Source: Bdellovibrionales bacterium (GTDB lineage Bacteria > Bdellovibrionota > UBA1018). From it: a DNA stretch of 64,000 bases. The position numbers were made by a program, and so were the translations under genes. Under the pieces are notes generated by a model, which was given only the letters and a program-made list of their open reading frames with translations, made no database searches and had not been told where the DNA came from. Numbering within the stretch: the first letter of the stretch is position 1; the number at the start of each line of letters is the position of its first letter. The stretch lies in assembly GCA_018266355.1 (NCBI GenBank), contig JAFEAP010000005.1, forward strand, positions 1 through 64,000, written 5' to 3'. Shown here in pieces: positions 16,060-24,265 of this stretch.

Positions 16060-16914
16060 ATGGTCTCCGTTTCCGCCATTTCGTCGAGCGAGGCCGAACT
16101 CCTCGCCGCGCTCGAATTTTCCCCTGCTCTAGAAGCCCTCGGGAGAGCGCTCGGCCGCGATCCGACGGTCGTCTCGAAGCAGCTGAAGCGCATCGCGGAG
16201 CGCACGGATTTCGTTCGAAAGACCCGGGGCCGATGGGCCCTGAGCGACGCTGGAAAGGCTTTCAACCGCATCCACGCCGATTACCTTTTCGCCCAAGGCG
16301 CCCTCCGCCGTCAGAAGCGGAACCTGCGAATCGGGACGAATCGCGAATTCGCCAGTCGAGTGGTCGCGCCCCATTTCGCCGAACTCCGGCGGCTCTTCCC
16401 CGAAACCGCGCTGGCGCTGTACGCTCGCGACGGCGCGATCGAAGAATCCTTGCTCGCCGGCGAGATCGACCTCGCCCTCGAGTGCGGGAAACCGTGGTCT
16501 CCGGAAGTGAATTTCCGCCAAGCCGTGGACGAACCGATCGTCGCCGTGGCCGCGCCGGCGATCGCCCGCGATTTCATCGCGAAGAAGTTCGCCCATTCCG
16601 CGGAACGGACGCCGTACGTCGCCTGCGATCGCCTTTCCTTCGAACGCCTTTCGGGGGGCGCCCTCGCCGCCGGAGTGATCGCCGCCCGCACCGACGACGT
16701 CGCCACCGCCCGGGCGCTTTGCGTGGCGGGCGTAGGCTGGGCGCTCCTTCCTCGATACGCGGTTCGAGCGGAATTGAAGCGAGGAGCCCTCCTCGAACTC
16801 GGGGCCCCGAAATACCGTGAACGGTACGGAGTCTGGGCGCTCCGGAGCCGGGTCGCCTTGCGCGAGTCGCGCGATCGGCTCCAAACCTGGCTGGTTTCCC
16901 GAAAATTGAACTGA
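16060..16914 (+). CDS. LysR-type transcriptional regulator
   Basis: This is a 284-aa regulator. An N-terminal winged HTH (residues about 10-65) includes ALGRALGRDPTVVSKQLKRI; it is followed by a linker helix and a periplasmic-binding-protein-like effector domain (LRIGTNREFASRVVAPHFAEL and GVGWALLPRYAV are typical landmarks). The HTH is slightly divergent from the classical LysR pattern. It is divergent from the exported protein gene at 15415. The effector cannot be inferred. Confidence 0.85.
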   Translation: MVSVSAISSSEAELLAALEFSPALEALGRALGRDPTVVSKQLKRIAERTDFVRKTRGRWALSDAGKAFNRIHADYLFAQGALRRQKRNLRIGTNREFASRVVAPHFAELRRLFPETALALYARDGAIEESLLAGEIDLALECGKPWSPEVNFRQAVDEPIVAVAAPAIARDFIAKKFAHSAERTPYVACDRLSFERLSGGALAAGVIAARTDDVATARALCVAGVGWALLPRYAVRAELKRGALLELGAPKYRERYGVWALRSRVALRESRDRLQTWLVSRKLN

Positions 16915-16941
16915 GCGTCGCTTTCGTGGTACCGAGCGGTC

Positions 16942-17270
16942 ATGTCCGACCCCCACCCGCTCGGAGTTCTTTACCGGTCTCGCGCCGAAATCGAAGCCGC
17001 CGATCCGCGCTTCCTCGTCGAGGGTCTCCGCGTCGCGCGCGAGAAGACTCTCGCCGTTTTCGGGGAAATCCGCGGCGCGCTCGCGAGAGCGGATATGTCC
17101 TCGTGGAAAAGGTCGACGGCCACCGGATGGCGGATTTTCCTCATCACCGTTACGCGAAAGAGCGCCTGGCCGAGGTCCCGTTCGTCCCGAGCCCGGATCT
17201 CTGGGTGCTCGAATTGCAGCTGAACGACCCGGCAAATCGTTTCGGGGCTTTTTTCGAAGACCTGCTTTGA
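16942..17270 (+). pseudogene. Frameshifted small gene, unrecognised
   Basis: An ATG at 16942 opens a natural-looking frame (HPLGVLYRSRAEIEAADPRF). It stops looking coding near 17095, where the overlapping frame continues naturally with GYVLVEKVDGHRMADF and ends FGAFFEDLL at 17270. Joining them needs one extra base (a -1 shift) around GAGAGCGGATATG. No slippery heptamer is visible, so a mutation or sequence error is more likely than programmed frameshifting. The joined product would be about 109 aa; I do not recognise it. Confidence 0.5.
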
Positions 17271-17370
17271 TCCGGAACGAGTCTCTCGCCGGGCGGAGCG
17301 AACCCCAACCGGAGGAGAAGATCCTCGAGAGAGTCCCGCTTCGGGTCCGGCGAACGCCCCGCTCTTTTTT

Positions 17371-18114
17371 TCAGATCAGTCCGCGAGCGCCGACAAGCGC
17401 GGCGATACCGAAGCGGAAGGGATGCATCGTCACGCGATGGCTTCGGACCGCGCGCGCGAGGTTCTTCCACGTTGACGAAACGTTTCCCGCTTCCGACCAC
17501 GCGTCGAAATCCGCGCGGTCCATCGCAAAACCCTGGACCGGGACGCGGTGGCGTTCGCGGAGGATCTTCACGACCTCGTCGAGGTCCGACTGGCGCTCCC
17601 GGGAGACCGCGGAAAGGTCCGGCTCATCGAACTCCTGGAGCTCGCCTTTCCGGAAAACGAGGAGAATCGAGCGCGTCTCGACGTTCTCGCGACCTTCGAG
17701 GTGGAGGTAGACGCCGAAACTCGACGGCAGGAATTTCCCCCACCACGAGCGCACGCCCGCGAAAAGGAAATGCTCGACCCACTCGGGAAGCTTCCCGCGC
17801 GAAGGCTTCAGCTCCTCCCGAAGACGCAGCACCTGCTCGTAGATCGCACCGTCGGTCTTCAGCGCCTCGGCGATCGCGCGGTCCATCTCCGCGATGTCGA
17901 TCGCCACCGCCTTGCGGGAATTTCCGATCGCGTTCAGGGTTTCGGCGATCGGGGTGCCGGTCGAGAAAAGGAGATCGTCTCGGTCCCCGACGACGCGCAG
18001 GACGCGGTCCGCGTGATGCGCGACGAAGACGGTATCGGACTCCGAAGAGCCTTTCGCCTTTTTGCGCGGGTAGAGGGTGCGGTTCAGCGCGTCCCAGTCC
18101 TGGCCGAGATCCAT
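17371..18114 (-). CDS. Hypothetical cytoplasmic protein
   Basis: This is a 247-aa soluble protein without signal or membrane segment. It opens MDLGQDWDALNRTLYPRKKA, has an acidic/helical middle and a Trp-rich block (WVEHFLFAGVRSWWGKFLPSS), and ends in a hydrophobic Gly/Ala stretch. The start at 18114 (after AAGGG) is preferred over 18165, which would overlap the upstream gene by 29 nt. It lies directly downstream of the glycosidase-like gene and is probably co-transcribed. No family recognised. Confidence 0.65.
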   Translation of the reverse strand: MDLGQDWDALNRTLYPRKKAKGSSESDTVFVAHHADRVLRVVGDRDDLLFSTGTPIAETLNAIGNSRKAVAIDIAEMDRAIAEALKTDGAIYEQVLRLREELKPSRGKLPEWVEHFLFAGVRSWWGKFLPSSFGVYLHLEGRENVETRSILLVFRKGELQEFDEPDLSAVSRERQSDLDEVVKILRERHRVPVQGFAMDRADFDAWSEAGNVSSTWKNLARAVRSHRVTMHPFRFGIAALVGARGLI

Positions 18115-18136
18115 CAGCGTTTCCCTTTCGCGCCGT

Positions 18137-20167
18137 TCATTTGAAAATCCCCGAAAAATCGTCACCGGTCGAAAAACCGGCGAGCTCCGAGCTCGCGGCT
18201 TCCTCGGCGTGCTTCGACGTCAGGCCCGCGAGGTTACCCGCGATGCGCTTTTCGCGCCCGGCTTCGCCGAGCCCGTTCACCGCGATCGGGAGCACCCCGC
18301 ACGGCGGCGTCTCGAGCTCGAATCGGTTCGATTCCGCGGCGTCGCTCGCTTCCGGGTCGCCGTTTCCTCCGAGTCGCGAAAGGACGGTCGAAAGATCGGA
18401 GATCGCGACTTCGTTCTCGAAGCGGATTTCTGTCGAAACCGGGGAACGCGACCCGTTGAAGACGAAGACTCCGGCGCGGCCGCTGCCTTGGGCGAGGCCC
18501 CGTCGGAGACAAACCAGGTCGATGCGCGGATCGTTCGCCCCCATCTCCGGCGTCGCGTGCGCGAGCGAGAGCATCGAGGCGACGAAACGTTTCCACTCGG
18601 AAGGGCGCGAAGACGGGATCGGCTCGAAAAGGACGAGCTTCCCTTCCCCCGCGCCGTAGACGAAGTATCGCGTGCCGATGTTCAAATCGAGTTTCGTCCG
18701 CGTCCGCACCGCCGCTTCGAAATCGGCGCGGACGGCGCCCGACATCGGCTGCTGCTTCGAGATCACGAGTACCCGGCCGGCCTCCGCCCAGGCGACGAGC
18801 TTCCGCCACTTCTCGACGGTGAGGATCACGTTCGACTCGACGAAGACGATCTTCGACTCCTCTTCCCACGCGAGCGCCTCGGGCGAAGCGATCAGTCGAG
18901 CCTGGGTATCGAGAGTCAGCCGGAGCTCCGGCCAGAAAAGCGACGCGGAGTCTTTTCCTCCCGCGGCCGAACCCCCGGGTTGGGCGACCGCCTTTCCGTC
19001 CGACCAGAGGTGACCGGTCAGGCAAAACGCCTTCGTCTCGAGCTCGAGTTCGCGCGCGAGCAGCGTCTCGGCGAAAAGTTCGACGCGTTTACGGAACGCG
19101 TTCGAAAGCGAGAACCATTCTTCCTCGTCGAGCAGGAGCCCGCCGCCTCGGGAACCGAGGAGCAGGAGGGATTTCAAGATCAGGTACTGCTTCTCGGAAT
19201 CCGTCAGCCGGGTGAACGGTCCGAAACCGGTCCAGTGAAGCACGGGCGCGGCGCGCGCTTCGCCGACCATCGCCTGACGGGTCGCCGCTTCGGCGATCAT
19301 GCGGTCGAACGCCGGGAAGTCGGGCATTCCACGAGCGGTGAGCTGGAAAAGGTTCGAATACGCGAGGCTCGGATCGGCCTCCGGCGTGAAGAGTTCGGCC
19401 TGGGCGACGTCGACGCCGACCGATCGCTTCCGGACCTGGCGGGATTGGGCGATCCGGAAATGCTCCTCGGCGTTCGTCTGGAACTGGGCCCGGAAGAACG
19501 GCTCGTTTTCCTTCGCCTTCGGCACGATCCCCTGGCCCGCCATGAACTCGCGGAGGTTCGCGCACTGATCGAGTTCGGCGCGGAACGCGAGCTCGGCCGC
19601 GTTCGAACGATCGCCGTTCGCGCCGCGGAAAGCGGCCAGCTGAGAGCCCGAGGCGGGACGGTAGTACTTGAAGAACGATCCGGTCAGCACGAGCTGGAGC
19701 GACTCGAGAAGCTCGGGCTGGGTGCGGCCGAGGTCGCCGATCATCCCGTCGAGTTTCGTGAGGAAGCCGTGGTAGCGGGTCGTGAATTCCTTTGCGTGGA
19801 GGGAGGGAAACGCGAAAATTCGGGGCGGCAAGACGGAGACCGCGGGCTGCTCGTCGCGGTTCCGCGCTTGAATCTCCGAGTTCTTCGCCAGGTCTTTCGG
19901 AAGTCCGCCGTAAAGTGCGTGCACGCCGACTTCGGGAGAGAGGATCAACGTCGCGCTCATCTTCCGATCGGCGAGCATTTGCAGGAATTTCGTGAGGCTA
20001 TGCGAGATGTCGTTCTCGGCGACCTGCCACGGTACGAAGCTCGCGATGTGAGTGATGCCTTGGCGCATCAGCTGGTTCAACTTCGTCGCGAGACGCTGGG
20101 GCTTCAATTCCCAGTAGTTGACCAGAATCTGCAGGGGGTAAATCGCTGTTTTCCCTGGCGCCGCCAT
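18137..20167 (-). CDS. Large cytoplasmic protein, glycosidase (GH42/GH35-like TIM barrel) candidate
   Basis: This is a 676-aa protein with no signal peptide. The N-terminal third reads like the first strands of a beta-galactosidase-type TIM barrel (YWELKPQRLATKLNQLMRQG, then ITHIASFVPWQ and ILSPEVG). A central helical domain and a C-terminal region with RVLVISK and GVFVFNGSR follow, resembling the trimerisation and beta-sandwich parts of GH42 proteins. I could not place two catalytic glutamates with confidence, so activity is uncertain. It is divergent from the acyl-CoA dehydrogenase at 20223. Confidence 0.6.
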   Translation of the reverse strand: MAAPGKTAIYPLQILVNYWELKPQRLATKLNQLMRQGITHIASFVPWQVAENDISHSLTKFLQMLADRKMSATLILSPEVGVHALYGGLPKDLAKNSEIQARNRDEQPAVSVLPPRIFAFPSLHAKEFTTRYHGFLTKLDGMIGDLGRTQPELLESLQLVLTGSFFKYYRPASGSQLAAFRGANGDRSNAAELAFRAELDQCANLREFMAGQGIVPKAKENEPFFRAQFQTNAEEHFRIAQSRQVRKRSVGVDVAQAELFTPEADPSLAYSNLFQLTARGMPDFPAFDRMIAEAATRQAMVGEARAAPVLHWTGFGPFTRLTDSEKQYLILKSLLLLGSRGGGLLLDEEEWFSLSNAFRKRVELFAETLLARELELETKAFCLTGHLWSDGKAVAQPGGSAAGGKDSASLFWPELRLTLDTQARLIASPEALAWEEESKIVFVESNVILTVEKWRKLVAWAEAGRVLVISKQQPMSGAVRADFEAAVRTRTKLDLNIGTRYFVYGAGEGKLVLFEPIPSSRPSEWKRFVASMLSLAHATPEMGANDPRIDLVCLRRGLAQGSGRAGVFVFNGSRSPVSTEIRFENEVAISDLSTVLSRLGGNGDPEASDAAESNRFELETPPCGVLPIAVNGLGEAGREKRIAGNLAGLTSKHAEEAASSELAGFSTGDDFSGIFK

Positions 20168-20222
20168 GATGTTAGAGATGATTTCATACCGGAACGAGGA
20201 AAGTAAAGGAGTCGTCTATTCT

Positions 20223-21380
20223 ATGTGGTTCTTTTCTGACGAACAAAACATGCTTCTTGAAACCGTGCGTCAGTTCGCGAAAGACGAACTCGGCCCGAAG
20301 ATCGAACACCTCGACGCCGAAGAAGGATTCAATCGCGAAGCGTTCACGAAGATGGGCGACCTCGGACTCCTCGGCATCACCGTGAAGGAGGAAGACGGCG
20401 GCGCGGGAATGGGCGCGATCGAAGCGACGATCGCGATGGAAGAAATGGGCGCGATCGACGCCTCGACCACCCTTTCGTATCTCGCGCACGCGATCCTCTG
20501 CGTGAACCAGATCGGCGCGAACGGTTCGGCCGAACAGAAGAAGAAATACCTGCCCGACCTTATCTCCGGGAAAAAACTCGGCGGCATGGGCATGTCGGAA
20601 CCCGGCGCGGGCTCGGACATGCTCTCGATGACGACGAAGGCCGTAAAAAACGCGGACGGCTACGCGATCACCGGAGGAAAAACCTGGATCACGAACGGCC
20701 CGAACGGCGACGTGTTCTACGTCTACGCGAAGACCGGCGAAACGAAGCGCGACATCTCGACGTTCATCCTCGAACGCGGCATGAAGGGTTTTTCGACGGG
20801 AAAAAAATTCACGAAAATGGGCATGCGCGCGAGCCCGACCGGCGAACTCGTGTTCGAGAACATCCAAGTTCCGGCCTCCGCTCGCGTCGGCGAAGAGGGC
20901 GGATCCGTGAAGATGATGATGCGGAACCTCGACCTCGAGCGCGTGACGATCGCGGGAATCTCGCTCGGCATCGCGAAGGGCTGCATCGATTCCGCGACCC
21001 AGTACGCGAAGGAACGGAAGCAATTCGGCAAGCCGATCGGCGCGTTCCAGATGATCCAAGAGCGCCTCGCGGAGGCCGCGGCCTGGTACGACGCCTGCCG
21101 CACGCAGACCTATACGGTCGCGAAACTTTTCGACGACGGAAAGCTCGGCGGGAAAGAGTCGGCCTCGCTCTCGGCGAAGGCGAAGCTCACCGCCGCCCAG
21201 ATGGCGACGAAAGTCGCCCTCGACGCGATCCAGATCCTCGGCGGCTACGGCTATACGCGCGAGTTCCCGGTCGAGCGCGCGATGCGGGACGCGAAGCTGA
21301 TCGAGATCGGCGCGGGTACGAACGAAGTCATGCGGCTCATCATCGCCCGGCAGATGCTCGGTGAAGTCGCGAACCTCTAG
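20223..21380 (+). CDS. Acyl-CoA dehydrogenase, isovaleryl-CoA dehydrogenase-like
   Basis: This is a 385-aa FAD-dependent acyl-CoA dehydrogenase. GGMGMSEPGAGSD and KTWITNG are family landmarks. The usual C-terminal catalytic Glu position reads IGAGTNE, so that site is not Glu. Instead the helix-G glutamate is present (NLDLERVTIAG, E239), the arrangement of isovaleryl-CoA dehydrogenases in leucine catabolism. ATG 20223 is chosen because it begins MWFFSDEQ at the normal family start and has AAGGAG 11 nt upstream. A second dehydrogenase follows after 14 nt. Confidence 0.9.
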   Translation: MWFFSDEQNMLLETVRQFAKDELGPKIEHLDAEEGFNREAFTKMGDLGLLGITVKEEDGGAGMGAIEATIAMEEMGAIDASTTLSYLAHAILCVNQIGANGSAEQKKKYLPDLISGKKLGGMGMSEPGAGSDMLSMTTKAVKNADGYAITGGKTWITNGPNGDVFYVYAKTGETKRDISTFILERGMKGFSTGKKFTKMGMRASPTGELVFENIQVPASARVGEEGGSVKMMMRNLDLERVTIAGISLGIAKGCIDSATQYAKERKQFGKPIGAFQMIQERLAEAAAWYDACRTQTYTVAKLFDDGKLGGKESASLSAKAKLTAAQMATKVALDAIQILGGYGYTREFPVERAMRDAKLIEIGAGTNEVMRLIIARQMLGEVANL

Positions 21381-21394
21381 TCCGGAGATAGCCC

Positions 21395-22570
21395 ATGACC
21401 ACGGATTTCGCTTCGCTCGGATTCACGGATAACGAAGTTCAAACCGAACTCCGCGCCCTCGCGCGTAAGTTCGCCGAGAACGAAATCCGTCCGATCGTCG
21501 ACCGGGACGAGGAAACCGAGACGTTTCGCCCGGAGATCATCCGGAAATTGGGCCAAGTCGGCCTGACCGGCGTGCCGGTCCCGGAAGCGTACGGAGGCGC
21601 GGGGCTCGGGTATGCGGAATACCTCGTCGTGATCGAGGAGCTCGCGCGCGTGTCGGCGTCCTACGCGGTCTCGGTCTCGGTGACGGGACTCGCGCAGATG
21701 ATCCTCGCTTCGGGCGGGACCGAGGACCAGAAAGCGAAGTACCTGCCGAAACTCGCTTCCGGCGAGATGATCGGCGGGTTTGCGCTCTCCGAAGCGTCGT
21801 CCGGATCGGACGCGGCTTCGCTTCGCCTGACCGCTCGCTTCGTCGCCGGCTCCGCCGGACAAGACGGCGATCACTACGTTCTGAACGGGACGAAGCTCTG
21901 GATCACCCAAGCCGATTCCGCGGGCGTCCTGATCGTCATGGCCCGCACCGGCGGACCAGGCGCCTCGGGCGTGACGGCTTTCGCGGTCGAGACGAACTCG
22001 CCGGGCTTCCGCTGCTCGAAGCGCGAAAAGAAAATGGGCCTTTCGATTTCGCACACGATGGAGATCGTGCTCGAAAACGTCCGCGTGCCCGCGGAAAACC
22101 GCATCGGGCCGGAAGGCGAAGGCTTCAAGGTCGCGATGAACGCGCTGAACGGGGGACGGCTCACGATCTCGGCGGTCGCCGTCGGCGTCGGCCGGGGCGC
22201 CCTCGAGGTCGCCGTCGCGCACGCGAAGGAGCGCGAACAGTTCGGAAAGAAGATCGCCGAATTCCAGGGCGTCTCGTTCCTGCTCGCCGACATGCGCGCG
22301 ACGCTCGACGCCTCCGAACTCCTCCTCCGCCGCGCGGCCGCGCTCCGCGACGCAGGGTTGCCGTTCGCGACGGAAGCGTCGATCTCGAAGCTCTTCACGA
22401 CCGACGCGACGATGAAGGTCACGACCGACGCGGTCCAGATCCTCGGCGGGTCGGGTTACACGAAGGAATTCCCGGCCGAGCGCTACATGCGCGAGGCGAA
22501 GATCCTGCAGATCTTCGAAGGGACGAACCAGATCCAACGCATGATCATTGGCCGCGCACTCACGAAGTGA
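21395..22570 (+). CDS. Acyl-CoA dehydrogenase, short-chain/butyryl-type
   Basis: This is a 391-aa FAD-dependent acyl-CoA dehydrogenase with the classical C-terminal catalytic base in QIFEGTNQIQ (E375). Other landmarks are FALSEASSGSD, KLWITQADSAG and the FGKKIAEFQ helix. It probably oxidises short straight-chain acyl-CoA and passes electrons to ETF. It sits 14 nt after the isovaleryl-type gene in one operon. No other beta-oxidation genes are nearby, so the pathway must be completed elsewhere. Confidence 0.92.
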   Translation: MTTDFASLGFTDNEVQTELRALARKFAENEIRPIVDRDEETETFRPEIIRKLGQVGLTGVPVPEAYGGAGLGYAEYLVVIEELARVSASYAVSVSVTGLAQMILASGGTEDQKAKYLPKLASGEMIGGFALSEASSGSDAASLRLTARFVAGSAGQDGDHYVLNGTKLWITQADSAGVLIVMARTGGPGASGVTAFAVETNSPGFRCSKREKKMGLSISHTMEIVLENVRVPAENRIGPEGEGFKVAMNALNGGRLTISAVAVGVGRGALEVAVAHAKEREQFGKKIAEFQGVSFLLADMRATLDASELLLRRAAALRDAGLPFATEASISKLFTTDATMKVTTDAVQILGGSGYTKEFPAERYMREAKILQIFEGTNQIQRMIIGRALTK

Positions 22571-22580
22571 GCCGCGCGGA

Positions 22581-23330
22581 TCACTCGAGCGCGAGCTTGA
22601 GCTCGCACGGGATCGAGAGCAGAACCTTCTCTTCCGGCGACGGGCGAAAATCCGGGCTCGTGAGTTTCGCGTAGGCTTCGGGGTTTTGCGTGCGGATCCG
22701 CTCGGCGAAGTCATAGAGGGTCGGCGGAAACTTCCCGTTCGCGACGATGAAGTGGATTTCGTCCTTCGTGAGGGTACGCCCGAATAGCGGCGTATCGAAG
22801 CCGAGGTCGAGAAGCAGGTTCGCGAGCGCTTCGTTCACGATGTGCGAGGCGATCTTCAGCGAGCGGATCTCGGGTTCCTTCGTCGCGATCCGTTCGGCGC
22901 CGAGGAAAACGCCGGTCATGAGCTTCACGAAGTGGGCGCTGAGACCCGCCGAACGGGTGTTGTAATCCTGGAATCCCTTTTCGGAATCGTCGGCGAGTTT
23001 CGCGACCGGGACGTTGATCTCGATCTCGGCGCCCGCGCGCCGGACGTAGACGTCGCCCACGATCGCGGGATAGACGGTTTGGATGTCGAACTTCTCGCCG
23101 GCGGCGATCTTCTCCGCGATCGCCTGGACGGCCGGGTCGTGCGCGTAACGGTTCGCGGTCGCCGAACGGAACCGATCGAGCCGGGGTTTGCCCGCTTTCG
23201 CGAGCGCGCGCTCGAGCCGCGACGGACCGGTCGCGGCGACGATGCATTCGGGACTCGCGGCGTTCGCGGCCCCGGCGACGGATCCGAGCAGAAGGGCGAT
23301 CGCGAGGCGCTTACCGGAAAAGACCCGCAC
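22581..23330 (-). CDS. Secreted hypothetical protein
   Basis: This is a 249-aa exported protein with signal peptide LAIALLLGSVAGAANA. The mature region is helix-rich, with two cysteines (SPECIVAA near the start, IPCELKL near the end) that may form a disulfide joining the termini. It starts inside the 3' end of the cyanophycinase-like gene (20-nt overlap), so the two are co-transcribed and probably coupled. No family recognised. Confidence 0.7.
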   Translation of the reverse strand: MRVFSGKRLAIALLLGSVAGAANAASPECIVAATGPSRLERALAKAGKPRLDRFRSATANRYAHDPAVQAIAEKIAAGEKFDIQTVYPAIVGDVYVRRAGAEIEINVPVAKLADDSEKGFQDYNTRSAGLSAHFVKLMTGVFLGAERIATKEPEIRSLKIASHIVNEALANLLLDLGFDTPLFGRTLTKDEIHFIVANGKFPPTLYDFAERIRTQNPEAYAKLTSPDFRPSPEEKVLLSIPCELKLALE

Positions 23331-24162
23331 AGTGGCGCTCGACTTTCCCGGTTTGGATATTCCCGCGATCGAGGTTGTGGAGTTCCTCCTCGTGGACTTT
23401 CCGCGCCTCGTCCATCGTGTAGACCTTCACCCAGGTCGGACCGTAGTCGGTGAACTCCTTCCCGTCGACGACCGCGAGCGAATTGTTCTCGTCGATGAGG
23501 AACGCTTTCCCGAGGTCGTCGGCCTGCATCGCCTCGAGCACGCGCTCTTCCCTACCGGCGCGACGGCCGTGCTGATCGACGAGGACGCCCTCGGGAAGAA
23601 GACCGAGGCCTTTCGCCGTCTCCGAGGGTTTCGTCTTGCTGCCCGTGAGCATGCGTTTGCTCATGATCGCGCACCCGGCGCTCGTGCCCGCGAACGGAAT
23701 CCCGAGGGCGAACTTCGCCTCGAGCGCCGCGCGGATGCCCGGGAGGTCGATCACCGCCATGTGTTTCAGCTGGTCGCCGCCCGCGAAAAAGACGGCGGTC
23801 GCCTGGTCGAGCTTCGCGAGGAAATCTTTCGTGAAGGAGGCCCGCTCCGCTTTCGAAGCCGGTCCGCGAAGCGAGGCGAAGGTGTCCGTCACGCCGCCTT
23901 TCGCGAGGTCGTCCGTGATCGTCTTGAAATACGTCTCCGGGATTTCGGAGCTCCATCCGATGATGAGCACCTTCGCCTGCTCGCCGCCGGCCCAACCGCC
24001 GAAGACCTTCATCGCCTCTTCCGGACGATCGCCCCCGCCGACGAGCAGAAGCTTCGTCTCGACCGGCGCTATTTCCGTCGGCGCCCCCGCCCACCCGGAC
24101 GCGGACGAAAATCCGAGAACGACTCCGAAAATGAGGGAGAGCGAAAATCGACGCATGTCCAT
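23311..24162 (-). CDS. Secreted cyanophycinase-like serine peptidase (S51)
   Basis: This is a 283-aa protein with a signal peptide (ending SGWAGA). The S51 fold is marked by LLLVGGGDRPEEAM, VFFAGGDQ and the nucleophile elbow GTSAGCAIMS (S161). The downstream VDQHGRRAGREERVL resembles the cyanophycinase VDQH-R-R motif. Cyanophycinases cut multi-L-arginyl-poly-aspartate; exported members are known and could act on external polymer or isoaspartyl peptides. The substrate is uncertain. The ATG at 24162 gives the signal peptide directly. Confidence 0.85.
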   Translation of the reverse strand: MDMRRFSLSLIFGVVLGFSSASGWAGAPTEIAPVETKLLLVGGGDRPEEAMKVFGGWAGGEQAKVLIIGWSSEIPETYFKTITDDLAKGGVTDTFASLRGPASKAERASFTKDFLAKLDQATAVFFAGGDQLKHMAVIDLPGIRAALEAKFALGIPFAGTSAGCAIMSKRMLTGSKTKPSETAKGLGLLPEGVLVDQHGRRAGREERVLEAMQADDLGKAFLIDENNSLAVVDGKEFTDYGPTWVKVYTMDEARKVHEEELHNLDRGNIQTGKVERHCAGLFR

Positions 24163-24230
24163 TCTCGATTGTGAGAGATTTTTCCGCACCTCGCACCCGG
24201 CAAGAAGTACCCGAGCGAAAGGCTCCACCC

Positions 24231-24259
24231 TTGAATTCCGCACCTCGATCCGCTTAAAT
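24231..24259 (+). promoter_or_regulatory. Putative promoter of a leaderless pgi mRNA
   Basis: TTGAAT (24231-24236), 17 nt, TTAAAT (24254-24259). The predicted transcription start is at or next to the A of the pgi ATG (24266). There is no Shine-Dalgarno in between, consistent with leaderless translation. Confidence 0.45.
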
Positions 24260-24265
24260 CGCCGG

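Noticed and set aside
19089-19565. A 158-codon alternative frame inside the glycosidase-like gene
   Set aside because: It is a same-strand shadow with high Arg/Pro/Gly content. The main frame is continuous through it.
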